NCBI GenBank assembly: GCA_903898215.1
Contig: CAIUEQ010000093.1
Coordinates: forward strand, 1-13,770
DNA: 13,770 nucleotides
Direction: 5' to 3'
DNA from: an uncultured Bacteroidota bacterium
GTDB lineage: Bacteria; Bacteroidota; Bacteroidia; UKL13-3
Shown: piece after piece, positions 1 through 5,997 of the stretch
Layout: each line of letters begins with the position of its first letter
Numbering within the stretch: the stretch's first letter is position 1
Made by a program: the position numbers and the translations under genes
The notes under the pieces: model-generated
What the model saw: only the letters and a program-made list of their open reading frames with translations
Told to the model about the DNA's origin: nothing
Database searches by the model: none

Positions 1-993
1 CTCTTTGCAGATTTAGATGGAGATGGTAAAAAAGATATGATTGTTTCAAATTTTGGAGCAGGAACAATTTCAATTTTTAAAAATACAAGTACATCGGGAA
101 CAATCAGTTTTTCATCAAGGGTAGACTATAATGCAGGAAATGGTGCAGCTTTATTAAGCGCAGTTGACTTGAATAAAGATGGAAAGAAAGATATCATCAT
201 AACAAATTATAACGGTAATTCTTTTTCAGTTTTCAAGAATAATAGCACTGTTGGAAGTTTAAGTTTTAGTACTGCAAAAAATATCACATCAAATGGTTTA
301 CCAAATGGATTGGACGTTTATGATATTAATAAAGATAGTCTTCCCGATTTAGCAATAACAAACAGCTCTTATGGACAAATTTCAATTTTTCAAAATGTGA
401 GTACCATCGACTCAATTAAATTTGCACTGAAATTTATTCAGCCAACCGGAAGTACTCCTCAGTCGCTTTTATTTTGTGACCTTGATAACAATGGAATAAA
501 AGATTTATGCATAGTTAACCGACTTTCAGATTCGATGACAGTTTTCCATATTAAAAATGGATTGACAACAGTTGATTCAAATTTTTATGACACCAAAACA
601 ACGTTCAGTATTCCCGTTGGCCCTCTTGCTTTGGTGGCTGCAGATATGGATAATAATGGATCCCTCGATCTCACCGTTACAAATTATGCAACAGGAAAAA
701 TTACCGTATTAACCAACAAATTACATACAACAGGAACGGGAATTAATGAACAACTATTTAATACAAAAACGATATTAAATGTATTTCCAAACCCTTTTGG
801 TAGCAGCATAAATATTCCATTAGGATTGAATGAAATAATTGAATCAGTAATGTTTTATGATGTATGTGGGAAATTATTATTTACTTCTAAGGAAAACGTG
901 ATAGAAACTAAAAACTTATCGAATGGAACCTATTTTATAGATGTGAAAACAGATAAGAATTTGTATCATCAAAAAGTAATCAAACAAGATTGA
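1..993 (+). CDS. Secreted FG-GAP/VCBS repeat protein with T9SS sorting domain (5' partial)
   Basis: The frame is open from base 1, so the true start lies upstream and the first internal ATG (37) is not the start. Five calcium-loop-like motifs of the FG-GAP/VCBS type are visible: DLDGDGKKD (10-36), DLNKDGKKD (166-192), DINKDSLPD (322-348), DLDNNGIKD (478-504) and DMDNNGSLD (643-669). Each is followed by a strand such as IIITNY or LTVTNY, the pattern of beta-propeller blades. The last ~70 residues, from LNVFPNPF (about 775) to KVIKQD, form a type IX secretion C-terminal sorting domain: a PNP start, a VMFYDVCGKLL strand and a LSNGTYFIDV strand. It is therefore predicted to be exported through the outer membrane and attached to or released from the surface; signal peptide and N-terminus are outside the window. 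Its TGA stop overlaps the TTG start of the next gene. Ligand and exact role cannot be deduced. Confidence 0.9.
   Translation, partial: LFADLDGDGKKDMIVSNFGAGTISIFKNTSTSGTISFSSRVDYNAGNGAALLSAVDLNKDGKKDIIITNYNGNSFSVFKNNSTVGSLSFSTAKNITSNGLPNGLDVYDINKDSLPDLAITNSSYGQISIFQNVSTIDSIKFALKFIQPTGSTPQSLLFCDLDNNGIKDLCIVNRLSDSMTVFHIKNGLTTVDSNFYDTKTTFSIPVGPLALVAADMDNNGSLDLTVTNYATGKITVLTNKLHTTGTGINEQLFNTKTILNVFPNPFGSSINIPLGLNEIIESVMFYDVCGKLLFTSKENVIETKNLSNGTYFIDVKTDKNLYHQKVIKQD
10..669 (+). repeat. Five FG-GAP calcium-loop repeats with a 156-base period
   Basis: The DxDxDG-like motifs start at 10, 166, 322, 478 and 643. Intervals are 156, 156, 156 and 165 bases, so the unit is 52 residues for the first three intervals and 55 for the last. 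The third copy has Ser in place of the usual Gly (DINKDSLPD). Nucleotide identity between units is low, so this is an old protein-level repeat and not a recent tandem duplication. Confidence 0.85.
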
Positions 994-1907
994 ACAGACA
1001 ACTAAATACACCCGTTTTATTTCTAATTTTTAACAGACCCGATACTACCAAACGTGTTTTTGAAAGTATCAGAGAAGCTAAGCCAACAAGGCTTTACATT
1101 GCAGCTGATGGTTTTCGGGAATCAAAAATTGGTGAACAAGAGTTATGCATTCAAACGCGCGAAATTGTTAAAACAATTGATTGGCAATGTGAAGTAAAAA
1201 CACTTTTCAGAGATAAAAATTTAGGTTGTAAAGTTGCAGTTAGTTCAGCAATAAACTGGTTTTTTGAAAACGAAGAAACAGGAATTATTTTAGAAGACGA
1301 CTGTTTGCCAAATCAAAGTTTTTTTATGTTTTGCGAAACACTTTTAAATTATTATCGTGATGATGAAAGTGTGATGCATATTGGTGGAGCGAATTTTCAA
1401 GGAGGAAGAAAACGCGGAGAAGGATCTTATTATTTTTCGAAGTATAATCATATTTGGGGTTGGGCAACTTGGAGAAGTGCATGGCAAAAATATGATGTAA
1501 CGATGAAGGATTATTCACCTGAGAAAACCACACAACTATTGCAATCAATTTTCGATACCAAAAGAGAAATTGGCTATTGGGAAAAGGTATTCAGCGATGT
1601 TTATTCAAGTAAAATAAATACCTGGGATTATCAGTGGACATATGCAGTTTGGAAATATCAGGGTATTGCCGTTTTACCAAATATCAATCTGGTAAGTAAT
1701 ATTGGATTTGATACAGATGCCACCCATACAGACTCAAAAGATATCATGTCGGTTGGAAATATTCCTGTAAGTGAAATGCATGAGATCATTCATCCAACAG
1801 TAAAAATTGTAAATAAAGAAGCAGATAATTTCGCATTAAACAATGTGTTTTACCCAACATTGTTTAAATATGCACAACGAAAATTGCTGAGTTTAATATC
1901 AAAATAA
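990..1907 (+). CDS. GT2-like (GT-A fold) glycosyltransferase
   Basis: A 305-residue protein resembling bacterial nucleotide-diphospho-sugar transferases often annotated as HlpA-like or GT2-like. Visible motifs are the N-terminal strand VLFLIFNRPD (residues 9-18), LYIAADG near residue 35, a DXD-like metal/nucleotide-sugar motif LEDDC (E102-D103-D104-C105), and an aromatic acceptor-side motif HIWGWATW (H154-W161). No signal peptide or membrane segment is evident, so it should act in the cytoplasm or at the inner face of the inner membrane. An in-frame TAA at 954-956 with no ATG between it and the conserved N-terminus makes TTG at 990 the only reasonable start. This TTG overlaps the upstream TGA (TTGA, 990-993), suggesting translational coupling. 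It is followed after one base by the next gene. Sugar donor and acceptor are unknown; a role in surface glycan or glycoprotein assembly is inferred from the neighbouring methyltransferases. Confidence 0.8.
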   Translation: MNRQLNTPVLFLIFNRPDTTKRVFESIREAKPTRLYIAADGFRESKIGEQELCIQTREIVKTIDWQCEVKTLFRDKNLGCKVAVSSAINWFFENEETGIILEDDCLPNQSFFMFCETLLNYYRDDESVMHIGGANFQGGRKRGEGSYYFSKYNHIWGWATWRSAWQKYDVTMKDYSPEKTTQLLQSIFDTKREIGYWEKVFSDVYSSKINTWDYQWTYAVWKYQGIAVLPNINLVSNIGFDTDATHTDSKDIMSVGNIPVSEMHEIIHPTVKIVNKEADNFALNNVFYPTLFKYAQRKLLSLISK

Positions 1908-1908
1908 A

Positions 1909-2829
1909 TTGAAAGAGTTTATCAAAAATATCACAGGCGCTAAAAAAGTAGCCAATTATTTAAGAGAAGAAATTGATAAGATGAAAATTTTATCAGCAAG
2001 AGTTCTTGTTAATAAAATAAAACAATCAAATGTCCCGGTAGATAATATTCATGACACTGAGTTTTGTGTTTTTTCGCAGTGGGGCGATGATGGCATCATT
2101 CAATATTTAATTCATTTGCTCGACATTAAAAATGAAACGTTCATCGAGTTTGGTGTTGGTAATTATATGGAAGCCAATACGCGTTTTCTTTTAGTGAATA
2201 ATAATTGGAAAGGGCTGATTTTCGATGGGTCAGAAAAGAATATGGCATACGTTCAACAAGATTCCATTTCCTGGAAATTTGATATCACAGCAAAGTCACT
2301 TTTCGTTACAAAAGATAATATTAATAACGCAATTAAAGGTGCAGGTTTCGAAGGAGAAATAGGAATATTACATATTGATATTGATGGAAATGATTATTGG
2401 ATTTGGGAAAATATTGATGTAGTAAATCCTGAAATTGTGATCATGGAATACAATAGTGTGTTTGGAAACAAGGCTGCTATTTCAGTACCCTATTCAGCCG
2501 ATTTTTTTGTAACCAATGCCCATCATTCAAATTTATTTTTTGGTGCTTCCTTAAAAGCAATGTGTTTTTTGGCTGAGAAAAAAGGATACTCTTTTGTTGG
2601 AAGTAACAGCAATGGAAACAATGCCTATTTTGTGAGAAATGATAAATTAAAAAACATAAAAACACTCAGCGCTGATGAAGGTTATGTGGCTTGCCGTTTC
2701 AGGCAAAACAGAGATGTTTCAGGAAACTTAACTTTTAAAAGTGATATGGAAATGATTCATCAGTGCGACCAAATGTTAGTTGTTGATGTTACCACAAATA
2801 CACAGGCACCGTTAAAAAATTATTTATAA
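1909..2829 (+). CDS. FkbM-like methyltransferase-fold protein
   Basis: A 306-residue protein with a Rossmann methyltransferase-like pattern. The SAM-loop-like motif is FIEFGVGNYMEANT (from F78), followed by GLIFDGSE, then HIDIDGNDYW (H155-W164) and VIMEYNSVFG. This layout matches FkbM-type proteins but with FGVGN replacing the usual VGAN.G loop, so it is a divergent branch that I recall as hypothetical protein or FkbM domain protein in polysaccharide clusters. An upstream segment VFSQWGDDGIIQYLI is characteristic of that branch. TTG at 1909 lies one base after the upstream stop and gives a plausible MKEFIKN start; an in-frame ATG at 1981 is the alternative and would remove 24 residues. It abuts the next gene directly (TAA 2827-2829, ATG 2830). 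O-methylation of a glycan sugar is the most likely activity, unproven. No export signal is visible. Confidence 0.65.
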   Translation: MKEFIKNITGAKKVANYLREEIDKMKILSARVLVNKIKQSNVPVDNIHDTEFCVFSQWGDDGIIQYLIHLLDIKNETFIEFGVGNYMEANTRFLLVNNNWKGLIFDGSEKNMAYVQQDSISWKFDITAKSLFVTKDNINNAIKGAGFEGEIGILHIDIDGNDYWIWENIDVVNPEIVIMEYNSVFGNKAAISVPYSADFFVTNAHHSNLFFGASLKAMCFLAEKKGYSFVGSNSNGNNAYFVRNDKLKNIKTLSADEGYVACRFRQNRDVSGNLTFKSDMEMIHQCDQMLVVDVTTNTQAPLKNYL

Positions 2830-3717
2830 ATGTTAGCACAAATTATTTTTAATAATTTACTCCTTGCTTCAACAAAGCATAGAAGCATAAAACATAAACT
2901 GTTAATCCTATGCCGAAAATTTTTATTGCTTTTTGGCGATGTAAATGTGGAGTTTAAATACCACAGATATTCTTTGCAAATTCCTTTCTCGCACGACCTT
3001 CCTTTGAACATGAAAATGTTTCCAACCTATAATGTAAATCTTGGAGAAATCACAAAAATTGTTCATCAAAAATATGCTGACCTAAAAGTAATAGATGTTG
3101 GTGCAAATATTGGTGATTCGGTTGCCGTAATGCATCACGAGGCTGTTGTGCCAATATTATGTATTGAAGGAAATCCCAAATTTTTAAAGTTGTTGGAGCA
3201 AAATGCCAAGCAATTCAAAGACATCGAAATAGAAGCATCTTTTGTTGGAGAAAAATCGGTAAAAGTAAATCCGCAAAATAATTTAGGCACTGCTTTTTTA
3301 GAAGAATCGAACGATGGAATAATGGTTCATACCATGCAAGAAGTTATTTCCAAACATCCAAAATTTGGAACTGCAAAATTGTTAAAAATTGATACCGATG
3401 GATTTGATAATATCATCATTCGTGCATCAAAAGAATTATTATCAAATGCAAAGCCTGTTATCTTTTTTGAATACGATCCATTCTATTTAGCAAAACAAAA
3501 TGAGAAAGGAATTGATATTTTTGATTTCTTGGAAGAGTTGAATTACACTTCTGCAATTGTGTTTGATAATTTCGGATTTTATCTCACAACAGTTTCTTTA
3601 TCCAACAAAAATTTATTGAAAGATTTGCATCATTATTTTAACCGCAATGGTTCGATATACATGGATATTTGTGTGGTACATAAAGATGATGTAGACCTAC
3701 TGGAACGTATTAAATAG
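2830..3717 (+). CDS. FkbM family SAM-dependent methyltransferase
   Basis: A 295-residue protein with the full FkbM (Methyltransf_21) signature. Motif I is VIDVGANIGDS (from V87), with glycine loop G91-A92-N93-I94-G95. The acidic residue binding the SAM ribose is in CIEGNP (E113). The later motif LLKIDTDGFDNIIIRA (D188, D190, D193) and VIFFEYDPFY complete the family pattern. FkbM enzymes transfer a methyl group from SAM to a hydroxyl, and bacterial members often act on polysaccharide or natural-product sugars. The N-terminal ~75 residues precede the catalytic core, as in other glycan-cluster members. ATG at 2830 directly abuts the preceding TAA, so it should be translated with its neighbours. 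It is the last gene of the run; the region after its TAG is intergenic up to convergent mutL. The specific substrate is not deducible. Confidence 0.85.
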   Translation: MLAQIIFNNLLLASTKHRSIKHKLLILCRKFLLLFGDVNVEFKYHRYSLQIPFSHDLPLNMKMFPTYNVNLGEITKIVHQKYADLKVIDVGANIGDSVAVMHHEAVVPILCIEGNPKFLKLLEQNAKQFKDIEIEASFVGEKSVKVNPQNNLGTAFLEESNDGIMVHTMQEVISKHPKFGTAKLLKIDTDGFDNIIIRASKELLSNAKPVIFFEYDPFYLAKQNEKGIDIFDFLEELNYTSAIVFDNFGFYLTTVSLSNKNLLKDLHHYFNRNGSIYMDICVVHKDDVDLLERIK

Positions 3718-3739
3718 TTTGATGAATTTCTGATTTGCT

Positions 3740-3977
3740 CTCCTCCTCCAAGGGGCATATGTGTAACCAAGACATAAACATCAATTTCCTGTACTTAGAA
3801 AAAAAATAACCACGAGGGGCACAAAGGTCAACACATAACCTATACCACAAAGACCATCACGATAGCTATTGGGATTGTGCTCTTTGTGCAATCATTGTGA
3901 ACTTTGTGGTTAAAACACAAGGTCAAAAGTTTGCTATAACTTATGTTCCGATTATACATATGCCCTCAAAGGAGGAG
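3740..3977. repeat. Long imperfect inverted repeat, MITE-like or fold-back element
   Basis: The left end CTCCTCCTCCAAGGGGCATATGT-like arm (3740-3762) matches the reverse complement of 3956-3977; GGCATATGT and CTCCTCCT are exact. The symmetry continues inward: ACATAA (3772-3777) pairs with TTATGT (3941-3946) at the same 9-base distance from the outer arms, AACCAC (3808-3813) with GTGGTT (3906-3911), and CACAA (3820-3824) with TTGTG (3895-3899). All share one centre near 3859. In the 9-base spacers (3763-3771 against 3947-3955) all five mismatches are transitions, as expected of a decayed palindrome. There is no transposase and no obvious target-site duplication. It may be a non-autonomous mobile element, a repeat of unknown origin, or a structured transcript. 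Confidence 0.65.
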
Positions 3978-4013
3978 CCTGCCTGCCGCTCGAGGACTTC
4001 TTTGGTAGGCAGG
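3978..4013. repeat. REP-like hairpin CCTGCCTGCC / GGTAGGCAGG
   Basis: CCTGCCTGCC (3978-3987) pairs with GGTAGGCAGG (4004-4013) over ten positions, nine Watson-Crick and one G-T, enclosing a 16-base loop. It begins immediately after the right arm of the long inverted repeat. It is much more GC-rich than its surroundings, which suggests a dispersed palindrome; CCTGCCTGCC-type palindromes are common between Bacteroidota genes, from recollection and not checked. It could serve as a terminator for mutL or for the plus-strand operon, but there is no adjacent T-run. Confidence 0.55.
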
Positions 4014-4014
4014 T

Positions 4015-4027
4015 GTCACGAAGTGAC
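4015..4027. repeat. Short perfect hairpin GTCAC-GAA-GTGAC
   Basis: GTCAC (4015-4019) and GTGAC (4023-4027) are perfect complements around a GAA loop, one base after the preceding hairpin and 16 bases from the mutL stop. GTCACGAAGTGACGAGG resembles a short sequence I recall recurring between genes in related genomes. A repeat or terminator component is likely, but function is inferred only. Confidence 0.5.
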
Positions 4028-4043
4028 GAGGTGGTGAGTTGTG

Positions 4044-5879
4044 TTATTTAATTTTTTTCTCAAACATCCCAAACAAATCTTCCATGTTTAATTTAATGAT
4101 ACAAGTATTTCCATCAGGAGAATAATCGGGAATTTTGCAGGCAAATAATTCATCCATCAACACACTCATTTCTTCATCATTCAATTTTGTACCGATTTTT
4201 ACTGATGCGCGTTTGGATAGAGTTCGTGCAATTTTTTCTTTCTTATCAGTTTGCGAAGTTTGTTGTTTATAATTCTCTAAAATATATTCAACTAAACCTT
4301 GCTCGTCATGATGATTCAATTCTGCGGGAACACCATTTACCACAAACGTGTTTTTGCCAAGTTCGTTGATATCAAAACCAAGCAAACGTATTTCAGGTAA
4401 AATATCTTTCAATAAAATTTCATCCGAAGAATTAAGTGTAACAGTTTTGGGAAATAATTTTTGTTGGCTCGAAATAGTTTTTCTATCCAAAGCTTCAAGA
4501 TATTTTTCATACAAAATACGTTCGTGAGCTTTTTGCTGATCAACTAAAATAATTCCGTTTTTTATTTGTGAAACGATGAATGTATGGTGAATTTGAAAAA
4601 TATTTTTTGACTGTTGAATAGTTTCAATCAAAGAAATTTTTTCTTCATTTTTTCTTTCGAAAGAACTCATTGTACCAACTGTATCTTTCGGTTTCATCAC
4701 ATCAAACAACTGTTGCCAATCGTTTTTGGTGGCAGGTTTGTTATCTACTCCGCTCGAATTAACAAAAGTGTTTTGCCAATTTGAAGAGCCTGATCTAGGT
4801 GATGAAATTCGTTCGTCTGATGGAGGGTTTGAAGTTTTTGAAAGATTTAAAAAAGTATCTTCACTGGCAGGTTCAAAATTTGGAACATGATGATATTGTC
4901 CCAATGATTTTTTTGTAACCGCTCGAATAATTTGATAGATCGAACGTTCATCTTCAAATTTTATTTCAGTTTTTGTGGGATGAATATTCACATCAATTTG
5001 AGCAGGATCAATGTCAATGTATAAAACATAAAAAGGATATTGTTCTTTGGTGATGAGGTTTTCGTAAGAGTTTACAACTGCATGATTAAGGTAAGCATCT
5101 TTGATAAATCTTTTATTTACAAAGAAAAATTGTTCGCCCCTGCTTTTTTTAGAGAATTCGGGTTTGCCGATAAATCCATGCACATTGATGATGGTTGTTT
5201 GTTCATCAACAGGTAAAATATGTTCATCGGTTTTTACGCCAAAAAGATCACAAATTCTTTGCTGATGATTTCCCGATTTTAAAATAAAAACTTCATCTTC
5301 ATTATTAAAAAGACTCATTGCAATTTGCGGATTTGCCAATGCAATGCGGGTAAATTCATCAATGATATGACGAGATTCTACAGGATTTGATTTGAGGAAA
5401 TTTCTTCGTGCTGGAATATTAAAAAACAGATTTTTTACTGTGATGCTTGTGCCTTGTTGAAATGAAATGGCTTCCTGTTTTTTTACTTCGGAAGCTTCAA
5501 TCAAAATCAATGTTCCGAGAGAGTCGTCAGCTTTTTTTGTTTTCAATTCAACCTGCGAAACCGAAGCAATAGATGCCAAAGCTTCCCCTCTAAATCCCAT
5601 TGTTTTGATGGTGTAAATATCTTCGGCAGCTTCTATTTTTGAAGTAGCATGACGTTCCCAACACATACGAGCATCCGTTAAGCTCATCCCTTTTCCATTG
5701 TCGATGATTTGAATATAAGTTTTACCTCCATCACGAACGATTAACTGTATATCTGTACTTCCTGCATCGATGGAATTTTCGAGCAATTCTTTTACCACCG
5801 AAGCGGGGCGTTGAATAACTTCGCCTGCAGCAATTTGGTTGGCAACATGATCCGGAAGTAGTTTTATGATATCACTCAT
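4044..5879 (-). CDS. mutL: DNA mismatch repair protein MutL
   Basis: A 611-residue MutL that couples MutS mismatch recognition to strand removal in the cytoplasm. The GHKL ATPase domain is intact: KELLENSIDAG (catalytic E31, Mg-binding N35), DNGKGM (D60-M65), ATSKI (from A78) and TMGFRGEAL (T93-L101). A second N-terminal subdomain contains NIHPTKTEIKFEDE, with the conserved Lys that contacts ATP. A low-complexity linker covers roughly residues 335-425, followed by the C-terminal dimerization domain. That domain has VDQQKAHERILYE (D447 onward), which resembles but does not equal the endonuclease motif DQHA(X)2E(X)4E. The usual CPHGRP metal-site motif is replaced by SPDGNT (587-592). ATG at 5877-5879 matches the family start. 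The gene is divergent from the GH3 fusion and convergent with the FkbM gene. Length and N-terminal motifs make the identity certain; endonuclease competence is doubtful. Confidence 0.97.
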   Translation of the reverse strand: MSDIIKLLPDHVANQIAAGEVIQRPASVVKELLENSIDAGSTDIQLIVRDGGKTYIQIIDNGKGMSLTDARMCWERHATSKIEAAEDIYTIKTMGFRGEALASIASVSQVELKTKKADDSLGTLILIEASEVKKQEAISFQQGTSITVKNLFFNIPARRNFLKSNPVESRHIIDEFTRIALANPQIAMSLFNNEDEVFILKSGNHQQRICDLFGVKTDEHILPVDEQTTIINVHGFIGKPEFSKKSRGEQFFFVNKRFIKDAYLNHAVVNSYENLITKEQYPFYVLYIDIDPAQIDVNIHPTKTEIKFEDERSIYQIIRAVTKKSLGQYHHVPNFEPASEDTFLNLSKTSNPPSDERISSPRSGSSNWQNTFVNSSGVDNKPATKNDWQQLFDVMKPKDTVGTMSSFERKNEEKISLIETIQQSKNIFQIHHTFIVSQIKNGIILVDQQKAHERILYEKYLEALDRKTISSQQKLFPKTVTLNSSDEILLKDILPEIRLLGFDINELGKNTFVVNGVPAELNHHDEQGLVEYILENYKQQTSQTDKKEKIARTLSKRASVKIGTKLNDEEMSVLMDELFACKIPDYSPDGNTCIIKLNMEDLFGMFEKKIK

Positions 5880-5997
5880 CGAAGCGAAAATAACAAGAAA
5901 ATGTGTAAGCCCCCGAATTGTTGATATTTCTATGAATAACCTGTTTAGATATCAGAAGCTAATTCCCTTTTTTTGCTGCTGAAAAATATCCGCTTTT

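Larger units (their letters stand above)
3718..4043. other. Gene-free convergent intergenic region rich in palindromes
   Basis: These 326 bases lie between the stop of the FkbM gene and the stop of mutL on the opposite strand. I find no convincing coding frame. Most of the space is taken by a long imperfect inverted repeat and two short hairpins listed separately. Only about 20 bases on the left (3718-3739) and about 16 on the right (4028-4043) are unexplained. Because both genes converge here, the hairpins could end transcription from either side, but none is followed by a clear T-run on its own strand. Confidence 0.75.

Noticed and set aside
3718..4043. CRISPR-like array or small gene in the palindromic intergenic region
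   Set aside because: The repeats are inverted around one centre and not regularly spaced direct repeats, and no frame has a start, length and composition that look coding.
5885..5892. TATTTTCG on the minus strand as a mutL promoter -7 element
   Set aside because: It differs from TAnnTTTG, lacks a -33 TTG at the right distance and would give an almost leaderless transcript.
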